NCBI GenBank assembly: GCA_041624435.1
Contig: JBFJVB010000029.1
Coordinates: 1-28,508 of the forward strand
Reading direction: 5' to 3'
Source: Oceanococcus sp041624435
GTDB lineage: Bacteria > Pseudomonadota > Gammaproteobacteria > Nevskiales > Oceanococcaceae
Length of the DNA stretch: 28,508 nt
Positions 15,741 to 23,956 of this stretch are shown piece by piece (positions within the stretch are counted from its first letter, which is position 1; every line of letters starts with the position of its first letter). The notes under the pieces are model-generated. The model saw only the letters and a program-made list of their open reading frames with translations, was not told where the DNA came from and searched no databases. The position numbers and the translations under genes are program-made.

Positions 15741-17246
15741 TCAGCGCGTCGAGGCCGGGCGAAAACTCAGCGCTTCGGCCAGGTGTGGACTGTCCACGCT
15801 GGTGCTGCCCGCCAGATCCGCGATACTGCGGGCCACCTTGAGAACCCGGTGCACGCCGCGCCCGCTCAGACACAGCTGCTCCGCTGCCCGTTGCAACAGG
15901 GCGCGCTCGGTGGGTTGCAAGGCGCAATGCTGCTCCAGCTCCGTCGCATCCAGATCCGCGTTGCACTTGCCGGCCCGGCGCAACTGGCGCGCTCTGGCCT
16001 GATCGACCCGCGCGCGAATTCGCGCACTGGGCTCGGCCGCCTGGGCGGGGCTGCGCAACAGTTCAGCCGCGGGCAGGCGCGGCACCGTGACATGCAGATC
16101 GATCCGGTCCAGCAAGGGGCCTGAGATGCGTGACCGATACCGCTGCACCTGCTCCTGGGTACAGTGACAGCTGGCCTGGGGGTCACCCAGGTAGCCGCAG
16201 GGGCAGGGGTTCATCGCGGCGATCAGCTGAAATCTTGCCGGGAACCGGACCTGCTCGCGGACTCGGGAGATCTGAATCCAGCCCGACTCCAGGGGTTCGC
16301 GCAGAACTTCCAGCACCACGCGACTGAACTCCGGCAATTCGTCCAGAAACAACGTCCCGCCGTGGGCCAGGCTGATCTCGCCGGGTCGCGGCGTGCTGCC
16401 GCCACCGACCAGTGCGGCGGCCGAGGCGGAATGATGCGGGCTGCGGAACGGTACCTGGCGCCACTGCTGCGGGTCGAAGCCGTTGCGGCTGGTCGACTGA
16501 ATGCTGGCCAGTTCCAGGGCTTCGCTGGCGCTCAATTCGGGGCAGAGCCCGGGCAGGCGTTGCGCGAGCATGCTTTTACCGCTGCCCGGCGGGCCGATCA
16601 ACAGCAGGTTGTGGCGCCCGGTTGCGGCAATTTCCAGGGCCCGCTTGGCCCGCCCCTGGCCTTGTACATCGGCGCAATCCAGGGCGCGACGCGGCCGGGG
16701 TCCGGGCTCGACGGCGCGGTCCACCGGCAGCCAGTCATCCCGGCCTTGCAGCGCCGCGCAGACTTGCAGCAGATGGCTCGCCTGAAAGACCGTCTTTGGC
16801 GCGGTAATCGCGGCTTCCGCGGCGTTATCGCTGGGAATCACCAACCGGTTGCCGACCAGGGCTGCGGCCATGACGGCTGGGAGCACGGCCTGGACCGGGC
16901 GCAATGCGCCCGACAAGGACAATTCCCCGAGAAACTCGTACCCGGCAAGCTCGGCAAGGAGCTGGCCTGATGCCACCAGAATGCCCAGGGCGATCGCCAG
17001 ATCGAAACGGCCCCCGTCCTTGGGTAGATCGGCGGGCGCCAGATTCACCGTGATGCGCCGGGCTGGCAGGGAAAAACCACTGTTCTGCAAGGCGGCTCGA
17101 ACCCGATCCTTGGCTTCCCGAACCGCGGCCGTCGGCAGGCCGACAATGGTCAGGCCGGGCAATCCGCCGGCCACGTGCACTTCCACCGTGACCGCCGGAG
17201 CCTGGATGCCCAGCTCTGACCGAGTGCTTACAATTGCGAGATTCAT
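15741..17246 (-). CDS. comM: YifB/ComM family Mg-chelatase-like AAA+ ATPase
   Basis: 501-residue ComM/YifB protein. In naturally competent bacteria ComM is a hexameric helicase that promotes branch migration during integration of transformed DNA; homologues are also common in species not known to be competent. It has an N-terminal ChlI-like domain (MNLAIVSTRSELG, then VGLPTAAVREAKDRV), Walker A GPPGSGKS (about residues 217-224), GGTLFLDELPEF as the Walker B region, the cysteine cluster NPCPCGYLGD typical of the family, and a C-terminal Mg-chelatase domain. The ATG at 17246 gives the standard N-terminus; the longer reading frame back to 17336 adds 30 residues with no family match. It is divergent from the OmpA-like gene. 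Confidence 0.93.
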   Translation of the reverse strand: MNLAIVSTRSELGIQAPAVTVEVHVAGGLPGLTIVGLPTAAVREAKDRVRAALQNSGFSLPARRITVNLAPADLPKDGGRFDLAIALGILVASGQLLAELAGYEFLGELSLSGALRPVQAVLPAVMAAALVGNRLVIPSDNAAEAAITAPKTVFQASHLLQVCAALQGRDDWLPVDRAVEPGPRPRRALDCADVQGQGRAKRALEIAATGRHNLLLIGPPGSGKSMLAQRLPGLCPELSASEALELASIQSTSRNGFDPQQWRQVPFRSPHHSASAAALVGGGSTPRPGEISLAHGGTLFLDELPEFSRVVLEVLREPLESGWIQISRVREQVRFPARFQLIAAMNPCPCGYLGDPQASCHCTQEQVQRYRSRISGPLLDRIDLHVTVPRLPAAELLRSPAQAAEPSARIRARVDQARARQLRRAGKCNADLDATELEQHCALQPTERALLQRAAEQLCLSGRGVHRVLKVARSIADLAGSTSVDSPHLAEALSFRPASTR

Positions 17247-17427
17247 GGCAATGAATACGGGATAATTTTGCTCATCCGGCCATATCACCTGAGAATTCGC
17301 TTGCAAGTTGCTGTTTGTGTTTGCGAAAGCAAGCACATCAGGCGCGCTTTGCGGCGCGATATGCGGTATTCTTGGCGATAATTGCAGCTTGCGGGCTGCT
17401 CAGATAGATCTTCAACAGGGGATGAAG

Positions 17428-18498
17428 ATGAAAACGGTGCTACTCGCGGCCTTGACCAGCCTGGCTGCATTTGGCCTTGTCGGAAACGCTTTCGCGACCG
17501 AGGCCTCAGCGCAGAAATACTTCGGCATTAATGGCTTCTATGTGGATCCGGATACAGCGCGGGGTACCGGGCAGGACGGCCTGGGCGCGGATGTGCTGTT
17601 CGGCCTGCAACTGACCGGTCCGCTGTATGCCGAGGCCCGGGCGTTCGGCGCCATCCTGGAAACTGGCCGTAACGGCGGCGCGGATCATTACAACGGTGGT
17701 GCCAGCCTGGATTTGCATGTGCTGTTGGGCAAGCGCGGCCGGCTGGCGGCGTTCGCCCTGGCCGGCTTGGGATTTGCCTACAACGATGTGCAGCCGAATT
17801 CGAATGACGGCGGCGCCTTGCAGGCCAATGCCGGTGTCGGCCTGCTGAGCCGTGGCCTGACCAGCGCCAAGATTCGCCTGCGCCTGGAAGCCCGCGCCGT
17901 GTACGAGGATTTCCTGGCGGGCGTCACGGATTTCCGGCTCGGTATGGGGCTGGAAATTCCGATTGATGCTGCCGAACTGGTGATCCGTGAGGTGCCGGTC
18001 GAGCGCGCCGTCGAGGCCAGTCCGGGGCCTGAGGTGTATCCGAGCCGGCCGGTCGACTCCGATAACGACGGTGTGCTGGATCCCTTCGACGTGTGTCCGG
18101 GCACCTTGCCGGGCACCAAGGTGGATCGCAGTGGCTGCGCCCTGGCCGCGCAAAGCGTGGCCATGCAGGGCGTCGGCTTCGAAACGGGTTCCAGTCAGCT
18201 GACCCCGGACTCGTTGAAAGTGCTGGATCGGGCGGTGCTCGCCCTGCGCGGCCAGTCCGGCATGCGCGTGCTGATCGCCGGGCACACCGACAGCATCGGT
18301 TCGGCTACCTACAACAAGAACCTGTCCCTGGCACGAGCCAAGTCAGTCAAACAGTATTTGACCAGCCAGGGCATCGCGCCGAGTCGCCTGGATGTGGCGG
18401 GATTCGGGGAAGAGCAACCGATCGAGAGCAATGACACCGAAGCGGGGCGGCGCAAGAACCGGCGGGTCGAATTTCAGCTGAACCCGGTCGAGAAATGA
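17428..18498 (+). CDS. OmpA family outer-membrane protein
   Basis: 356-residue envelope protein. A signal peptide ends near AFA (about residue 23). Residues about 30-185 show alternating strands typical of a small beta-barrel. A calcium-binding-like thrombospondin type 3 stretch follows (DSDNDGVLDPFDVCPG, from about residue 210, with a Cys pair). The C-terminal OmpA peptidoglycan-binding domain (about 250-354) has GHTDSIGSATYNKNLSLARA and the NRRVEF ending. It probably links the outer membrane to the cell wall. The ATG at 17428 is chosen because AGGGG ends six bases upstream; the ATG at 17422 is too close to it. The Cys pair and TSP3 segment are common in this OmpA subfamily. Confidence 0.9.
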   Translation: MKTVLLAALTSLAAFGLVGNAFATEASAQKYFGINGFYVDPDTARGTGQDGLGADVLFGLQLTGPLYAEARAFGAILETGRNGGADHYNGGASLDLHVLLGKRGRLAAFALAGLGFAYNDVQPNSNDGGALQANAGVGLLSRGLTSAKIRLRLEARAVYEDFLAGVTDFRLGMGLEIPIDAAELVIREVPVERAVEASPGPEVYPSRPVDSDNDGVLDPFDVCPGTLPGTKVDRSGCALAAQSVAMQGVGFETGSSQLTPDSLKVLDRAVLALRGQSGMRVLIAGHTDSIGSATYNKNLSLARAKSVKQYLTSQGIAPSRLDVAGFGEEQPIESNDTEAGRRKNRRVEFQLNPVEK

Positions 18499-18507
18499 GT
18501 GCCATGG

Positions 18508-18527
18508 TGCCGCGCTCAGGCGCGGCA
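18508..18527 (+). other. GC-rich hairpin between the OmpA-like gene and the UROS-like gene
   Basis: TGCCGCGC (18508-18515) and GCGCGGCA (18520-18527) make a perfect 8-bp stem with loop TCAG, 10 bases after the OmpA stop. No T-run follows, so it is not a classical terminator; it could stabilise the 3' end of the upstream message or attenuate read-through. Confidence 0.45.
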
Positions 18528-18547
18528 AGGTAGCTGGTGCGCCGATC

Positions 18548-19372
18548 ATGGCCGCGCAGGAAGCTCTGAGTGGACGCCGCATTGCCATCCCGGAAACCCG
18601 CCAGCTGGATGTTCTGGCTGGATTACTGGAGCGGCGTGGTGCCCAGGTCATCCGCTGCCCGCTGGTGGGTATTCACGATACCGCCAACGTGGAGCAGGTC
18701 CATGCCTGGCTCGACACCTGTATCCGGCTGCCCTTCGATGATGTGATCCTGCTCACCGGCGAGGGTCTGCGCCGCTTGCTGGGCTTTGCCGAGCGTTATG
18801 GGGTCAGGGATGCGTTTGTCGCGTCCCTGGGACAAAGCCGCTGTATCGTGCGTGGCCCCAAGCCGGCCAAAGCCCTGCGCGATATCGGTTTGAAAGCGGC
18901 CATATCGGTTGCCATGCCAACCACCCAGGGCATTATCGATACTCTGGCGCAGGAAGATTTATATGACCGCCGCATCGGCGTACAGCTCTATGGCCAGGAA
19001 CCCAACGAGCCGTTGCGCCGGTTTCTGGACCAGGCCGGCGCCCACGATTTTTTTGTCGCGCCCTACTGTTACGCCGATGAAGCCGAAGCCGGTGAAGTGG
19101 TCGGCCTGATTGAGGCCATCATCGATGCTCGGGTGGATGCGATCTGCTTCACCAGCAGTCCCCAATGGCAACGCCTGCTGTCCTGTGCGCGTAAATCGGG
19201 CCAGGAGGCGGCGCTGCGCGCAAGTCTGGCCAAGCTGGTAGTGGCGGCGGTCGGTCCGGTCGTGGCCAGCACCTTGAGCGAAGCCGGAGTCCGCGTGGAT
19301 ATCATGCCGCGTGAAAGCTGGTTCATGAAGCCGCTGGTTCAGGCCCTGGTGGATCACTGGTCCAGCCCTTAG
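18548..19372 (+). CDS. Uroporphyrinogen-III synthase family protein
   Basis: 274-residue protein of the HemD/uroporphyrinogen-III synthase family, which cyclises hydroxymethylbilane to uroporphyrinogen III, precursor of haem and sirohaem. The sequence has the two-domain UROS layout: the opening RRIAIPETRQLDVLAGLLERRGAQVIRCPL, the middle hinge with GVQLYGQEPNEPLRRFL, and the motif DAICFTSSPQWQRLL in the second domain. There is no hemC, hemX or hemY neighbour and no DNA-binding C-terminal domain as in some regulator-like relatives. It lies convergent to nasA with only 22 bases between, next to a sirohaem-dependent nitrite reductase operon, so supply of sirohaem for NirB is a reasonable inference. 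It could instead be the organism's only HemD. No good Shine-Dalgarno precedes the ATG. Confidence 0.8.
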   Translation: MAAQEALSGRRIAIPETRQLDVLAGLLERRGAQVIRCPLVGIHDTANVEQVHAWLDTCIRLPFDDVILLTGEGLRRLLGFAERYGVRDAFVASLGQSRCIVRGPKPAKALRDIGLKAAISVAMPTTQGIIDTLAQEDLYDRRIGVQLYGQEPNEPLRRFLDQAGAHDFFVAPYCYADEAEAGEVVGLIEAIIDARVDAICFTSSPQWQRLLSCARKSGQEAALRASLAKLVVAAVGPVVASTLSEAGVRVDIMPRESWFMKPLVQALVDHWSSP

Positions 19373-19386
19373 CGCGTTCTGCCCAG

Positions 19387-19401
19387 GGCTTGGCTCAAGC
19401 C
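19387..19401. terminator. Weak hairpin in the convergent gap at the nasA stop
   Basis: GGCTTG (19387-19392) and CAAGCC (19396-19401) form a 6-bp stem with a 3-base loop that overlaps the nasA stop codon. No T-run is seen on either side, so its role as terminator for the two convergent genes is doubtful. Confidence 0.25.
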
Positions 19402-22067
19402 GCGGTCTTGGCTTCGGCGATCAATTTGCGCAGTTCCGGCACGCAGGAGCCGCAATTCGTCCCTGCCTTCAGACAGCGGCCAATGGCTTCTGGTGTGTGC
19501 AATTGCTGATCGCCGATCGCGCGCAGAATCACGTTCCGACCCACACCGAAGCAGGAGCAGACCGTCGGGCCGGCATCGGCGCTGGGGTCGGCGGGCCGGC
19601 CGACCAGCAGGCTGATGCGGTCCAGTTCGCTCAGTTGCTCTTGCGCAAACAGGCCTGCCAGCCACTGTCTTGAGGGCAGGTCCAGCCGCGGTGAGACGAA
19701 CACGCAGGCTTCGATTCTTTCCTCGCGCACCAGCGCGCCACGGTAGAGCGTTGCCGTGGCATCGACATAATCCAGCCAGTCGTCATTGCTGTCCCGCCCG
19801 CCGAGCAGATCGCGTCCCCAGGCGGACCAATCCGCCGGATACTGGCGACCGGCCAGTTCATAGCGCAGGAATTGATCGCCGGTGGCACGGGCCCAGTAGC
19901 TGAAATCCGCCGTGCTGATGGGGCGGCGTGACAGCACAAAAGCATGCCATTCGATCAGGAACGGCTCGACCCGAACCGGGGTGTGCTTGAACTCGGGTTC
20001 GCCGGAATGGGGGTCCACGACCGGATTGACCAGCTTGCCCACGCGTGCATCCGAGGCGGTCTGATCATTCCAGTGGATGGGAACGAAAACGCTGCCGCGT
20101 GGTGTTTCCACTGAAAACCTGACCCGCAGCACGATCGCGCCCCAGGCCGTACTCAGCCGGGCCAGGCCCTGGTCCTTGATGCCGCAGAGCAGGGCGTCAC
20201 GCGGATGGATTTCCACGAAGGGCTCGGGCAGGTGACCGCCAAGCCGGGCGGATTTGCCGGTCCGGGTCATCGTATGCCACTGATCGCGGATGCGACCGGT
20301 GTTCAGGACGAAGGGGTATTCGCCGTCCGGTGCATGGACGGGCGGGCGGTAGCTGACCGGAACGAACCGGGCCTTGCGGTCCGCGGTATAGAAGTCGGTC
20401 GCGCACAGCCGGGCGGTACCGCAATTCGCGGCCGGCGGCGCAAGCTGTCCCGCAAGGCGGCGGACCGGCCACTGGATCGGCTCGATGGCGGCGTACTCGG
20501 AGGCGGACAGGCCACTGAGGCCGCCGATATCAAAATCTCGGATTCCGTCATTTTCCAGCATGGACAGGCGGGCATGCTCGTCGAAAATGTCCGCGGGCCC
20601 GGCATAGTCAAAGCCTTTGAAGCCGAGTCGTTTGGCCATCTCGCAGATGATCCACCAGTCGGGCCTGGCAGACCCTGGCGCGGGCAGGAATCCGCGCTGG
20701 CGGGAAATGCGGCGTTCGGAATTGGTGACCGTGCCATCTTTTTCGGCCCAGCCGGTCGCGGGGAACTTGATATGGCCTAGCTGCACGGTATCGGTGCCAG
20801 CGAGGATATCGGAAACGATGACCAGCTCGCATTTTTCCAGCGCTTCGCGCACATGCTCGGCATTGGGCAGGCTGACGACCGGGTTGGTGGCGATGATCCA
20901 GACCGCCTTGATCTGGCCGGTGTGGATGGCATCGAACAGTTCCACGGCCTTGAGCCCGGCCTGTTCCGCGATCAGCGGCGAATCCCAGAAGCCCTGAACC
21001 AGACGGCGATGCCCGGCGTCCTCCAGGTTCATGTGCGCGGCCAGCATATTGGCCAGGCCGCCGACTTCGCGGCCGCCCATGGCATTGGGCTGGCCGGTGA
21101 TTGAAAACGGGCCCATGCCGGGGCGGCCGATGCGACCGCTGAGCAGGTGGCAATTGATGATGCTGTTGACCTTGTCCGATCCGGAACTGGACTGATTGAC
21201 CCCCTGGGAAAAGATCGTCACGACTTTTTCCGTCGCCGCAAAGGCCTGGTAGAAGCCCTGCACTTCCAGAATGCTCAGGCCGCAAATCTGCGCGACGGCG
21301 TCCACCGGGTAGTCAGTGGCTGCCGCCAGGGCCTGGGCGGCCTGGCTGGTATGCTGCGCGACGAAATCCGGGTTGGCCGCACCGGACTGCGCCAGCTGGT
21401 TCAACAGGCCATTGAACAGGGCGACATCCGTTCCCGGCTTCAGGGCGATGTGCTGATCTGCGATGTCGCAGGTCGCGGTGCCGCGCGGGTCGATGACGAT
21501 CACGCGCAGTTCAGGGCGCTGCTGCTTGGCCGCGACCAGGCGCTGATACACGATCGGGTGGCACCAGGCCAGATTGGAGCCGGTGATGACCACCAGATCA
21601 GCCAGCTCGATGTCCTCGTAGCAGCCGGGCACGGTATCGGCGCCGAATGCGCGTTTGTGGCCCACCACCGCCGACGACATGCACAAGCGGGAGTTGGTGT
21701 CGATATTGGCGGTGCCCAGATAGCCTTTCACCAGTTTGTTGGCGACGTAGTAATCCTCGGTCAGCAGCTGCCCCGACACGTACAAGGCGACCGCCTCGGC
21801 GCCGTGCTGCCGGATGATCGCTTCCAGGCGTGCGGCTGCGGTGTCCAGGGCCTGGTTCCAGTCCGTGGCCTGGCCATCGACTTCAGGCTCGAGCAGGCGG
21901 TCCTCCAGGCCGACGGTCTCGGCCAGCGCCGAGCCCTTGGAGCACAGTCGCCCATAATTGGCCGGATGCTGCTCGTCGCCGCGTATCTCCACCTGGGCGC
22001 CGTTGACGCTGGCGATCACGCCACAGCCGACGCCGCAATAGGGACAAGTTGTCTTGGTTTCGTTCAT
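19395..22067 (-). CDS. nasA: Assimilatory nitrate reductase catalytic subunit NasA
   Basis: 890-residue molybdopterin-bis-MGD oxidoreductase that reduces nitrate to nitrite in the cytoplasm. The N-terminal [4Fe-4S] motif has Cys8, Cys11, Cys15 and Cys42 (CPYCGVGC ... LCSKG). Cys129 in SRLCMSSAV is the likely molybdenum ligand, as in Nap/Nas enzymes. The molybdopterin domains and a molydop-binding domain follow. A C-terminal BFD-like [2Fe-2S] domain starts near residue 835 (CSC ... CGSC), as in Klebsiella-type NasA. There is no Tat or Sec signal, which separates it from periplasmic NapA. It is last in the nirB-nirD-flavoprotein-nasA order, 104 bases after the preceding gene. Confidence 0.93.
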   Translation of the reverse strand: MNETKTTCPYCGVGCGVIASVNGAQVEIRGDEQHPANYGRLCSKGSALAETVGLEDRLLEPEVDGQATDWNQALDTAAARLEAIIRQHGAEAVALYVSGQLLTEDYYVANKLVKGYLGTANIDTNSRLCMSSAVVGHKRAFGADTVPGCYEDIELADLVVITGSNLAWCHPIVYQRLVAAKQQRPELRVIVIDPRGTATCDIADQHIALKPGTDVALFNGLLNQLAQSGAANPDFVAQHTSQAAQALAAATDYPVDAVAQICGLSILEVQGFYQAFAATEKVVTIFSQGVNQSSSGSDKVNSIINCHLLSGRIGRPGMGPFSITGQPNAMGGREVGGLANMLAAHMNLEDAGHRRLVQGFWDSPLIAEQAGLKAVELFDAIHTGQIKAVWIIATNPVVSLPNAEHVREALEKCELVIVSDILAGTDTVQLGHIKFPATGWAEKDGTVTNSERRISRQRGFLPAPGSARPDWWIICEMAKRLGFKGFDYAGPADIFDEHARLSMLENDGIRDFDIGGLSGLSASEYAAIEPIQWPVRRLAGQLAPPAANCGTARLCATDFYTADRKARFVPVSYRPPVHAPDGEYPFVLNTGRIRDQWHTMTRTGKSARLGGHLPEPFVEIHPRDALLCGIKDQGLARLSTAWGAIVLRVRFSVETPRGSVFVPIHWNDQTASDARVGKLVNPVVDPHSGEPEFKHTPVRVEPFLIEWHAFVLSRRPISTADFSYWARATGDQFLRYELAGRQYPADWSAWGRDLLGGRDSNDDWLDYVDATATLYRGALVREERIEACVFVSPRLDLPSRQWLAGLFAQEQLSELDRISLLVGRPADPSADAGPTVCSCFGVGRNVILRAIGDQQLHTPEAIGRCLKAGTNCGSCVPELRKLIAEAKTAA

Positions 22068-22171
22068 CGAGTGATGATCAGCAGTTCCGGTGTTTGAATG
22101 AGGGCATGACGTATTGAGCCCAGTGGCGGGCGTCTGATTCTCCTGGATCGGCCCGGTGGGAAATGATGGCC

Positions 22172-23401
22172 TCAGGCGGCGGCCGGACCGACCTGGGCAA
22201 ACGCTTTGCCGAAAATCAGCACGTCACGCAGTTCGCGCACATCGGCGCCTTCGATCATCAGCTCGTAATACCAGGAGCCATCGGCGACATCGCCGTAGAG
22301 CACCGCGCCGGCGATCTTGCCGTCACGCACGATGATCTTCTTGTACACGCCGCGACGCAGATCGCGGAACACGATCTCTTCATCACCTTCGGCGCCGTTG
22401 AAGTCGCCAGCGGAAAACAGATCGATGCCAGTGACTTTGAGTTTGGTCGACACCTGTGAGCCCAGATAGGCGTCATTGCCCCGCTGCGCCAGATGATTGG
22501 CGCAAACCTTGGCCTGGTCCCAAAGCGGCGCTACCAGGCCGTAAGTGGCCTGACGATGCTGCACGCACTCGCCCACCGCATAGATCTTCGGATCATAGGT
22601 CTGCAGGGTATCGTTGGCCACGATGCCGCGTTCGCAATGCAGGCCGGCGGCCTGGGCCAGGTCGATGTTGGGCCGGATGCCCACCGCCATGACCACCAGA
22701 TCGGTCGCCAGTTCAGTGCCGTCCTTGAAGCGTATGCCGGTCACCCGGTCCTCGCCCAGGATCGCATCGGTCTGGGCGGCCATGGCGAAATGGATGCCCT
22801 TGGTTTCCAGGGCTTGGCGCAACAGCGCGGCCGCGGGCTTGTCGAGCTGGCGTTCCATCAGGCTGTCCAGCACATGCACCACGGTCACTTCCATGCCCTG
22901 GGCCAGCAGGCCATTGGCGGCTTCCAGACCGAGCAGGCCACCGCCGATGACCACGGCTTTTTTGTAAGTACGCGAGGCATCGAGCATGGCGTGCACATCG
23001 CCGATGTCGCGGAAACTGATCACGCCGGGCTTGTCATGCCCGGGCACCGGGATGATGAACGGATTCGAGCCGGTGGCCAGCAACAGCCGGTCATAGGGCA
23101 CCTTCAGGCCGGAATCGGCCACCACCAGCCGCTGCTTGCGATTGATCTTGATCACCGGGTCGCCGGCATGCAGGGTGATGCCGTGCTGCGCATACCATTG
23201 CGGGGTATTGAGCATGATCTCGTCCAGGGTCTTTTCCCCGGCGAGCACCGGCGACAGCATGATGCGGTTGTAGTTGCCGTGCGGTTCAGCGCCAAACACC
23301 GTGATCTCATACAGATCGGGCGCCAGCTTGAGCAACTCTTCGACCGTGCGCATGCCGGCCATGCCATTACCGATGACCACGAGTTTCATTTTTTCAGTCA
23401 T
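22172..23401 (-). CDS. NirB-like FAD/NAD(P)H oxidoreductase, probable electron donor of NasA
   Basis: 409-residue flavoprotein resembling the N-terminal half of NirB, without sirohaem or [2Fe-2S] domains. The FAD-binding GNGMAG lies near residues 11-16, the NAD(P)H-binding GGGLLGLEAANGLLA near 153-167, and the ATG(S) and YAVGECVQH motifs of the pyridine nucleotide-disulphide reductase fold are present. In assimilatory nitrate reductases of the Klebsiella or Bacillus type a separate flavoprotein (NasC or NasB) passes electrons from NADH to NasA. The gene lies directly before nasA, so this role is likely; the nirB next door already has its own flavin module. The ATG at 23401 is used; MKLVVIGNG four codons on is a possible alternative. 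Confidence 0.82.
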   Translation of the reverse strand: MTEKMKLVVIGNGMAGMRTVEELLKLAPDLYEITVFGAEPHGNYNRIMLSPVLAGEKTLDEIMLNTPQWYAQHGITLHAGDPVIKINRKQRLVVADSGLKVPYDRLLLATGSNPFIIPVPGHDKPGVISFRDIGDVHAMLDASRTYKKAVVIGGGLLGLEAANGLLAQGMEVTVVHVLDSLMERQLDKPAAALLRQALETKGIHFAMAAQTDAILGEDRVTGIRFKDGTELATDLVVMAVGIRPNIDLAQAAGLHCERGIVANDTLQTYDPKIYAVGECVQHRQATYGLVAPLWDQAKVCANHLAQRGNDAYLGSQVSTKLKVTGIDLFSAGDFNGAEGDEEIVFRDLRRGVYKKIIVRDGKIAGAVLYGDVADGSWYYELMIEGADVRELRDVLIFGKAFAQVGPAAA

Positions 23402-23523
23402 ATTCCGGACTCAGATGCCTTGCGTGATGCCGGCCGCGTTCGTCCTGCGCGGTCGGAAGGGGCGGCACCGCCAGCCTGCGGCGCGCCCATGCGATGCCAG
23501 GGAGTGGCAGGAGAGGAGGGCGC

Positions 23524-23871
23524 TCAGGCGGCGCGGTTGAGCGCCGTGCGATTCAGCTGGATTTCGATCATGCCGTCCTGAATGCGCACCGCATGGGCCT
23601 GTACCGATTTGCCCGCATCCTCCAGGCACAGGCCGTCGCTGAGGCGAAAGTGCTGCTTGTAGATTGGTGAGGCCACGCAGATCTGCCCATCCAGGCAGCC
23701 GACGATGCCGCGTGACAGGACATTGGCGCCGCTGTTCGGGTCGAAATTGTCGATCGCGAATACGGCTTCATCGTCGAGCCGAAATACCGCGAGTTGCCGG
23801 CCGGCGACCAGCGCGCCAACGCCGGTGTGCGGCACGATGTCATTCAGATGGCAGATGGTGGTCCAGCTCAT
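23524..23871 (-). CDS. nirD: Nitrite reductase (NADH) small subunit NirD
   Basis: 115-residue NirD, partner of NirB in cytoplasmic reduction of nitrite to ammonium. It has the Rieske-like fold, with DGQICVASPIYKQHFRLSDG in the place where true Rieske proteins have their cluster-binding Cys-X-His boxes. These are not complete here, as is normal for NirD, so no iron-sulphur cluster is expected. The ATG at 23871 is preceded by AGGAG at good distance; the longer open frame to 24096 overlaps nirB out of frame and is not coding. It lies 85 bases after nirB and 122 bases before the flavoprotein gene. Confidence 0.92.
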   Translation of the reverse strand: MSWTTICHLNDIVPHTGVGALVAGRQLAVFRLDDEAVFAIDNFDPNSGANVLSRGIVGCLDGQICVASPIYKQHFRLSDGLCLEDAGKSVQAHAVRIQDGMIEIQLNRTALNRAA

Positions 23872-23956
23872 GGTGTACTCCTTGGTTGCAGATTTCATCC
23901 AGGTCCCGCCCGGATGCGGGCCGCTGGCGGCGGCCTCGATTCGGGCAGGATGCAGC

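Noticed and set aside
17300..17335. Competence-type CRE (CRP-S) site between comM and the OmpA-like gene
   Set aside because: TTTGC-GAAA-GCAAG and CTTGCAAG look suggestive, but half-site spacing and sequence do not fit the CRE consensus.
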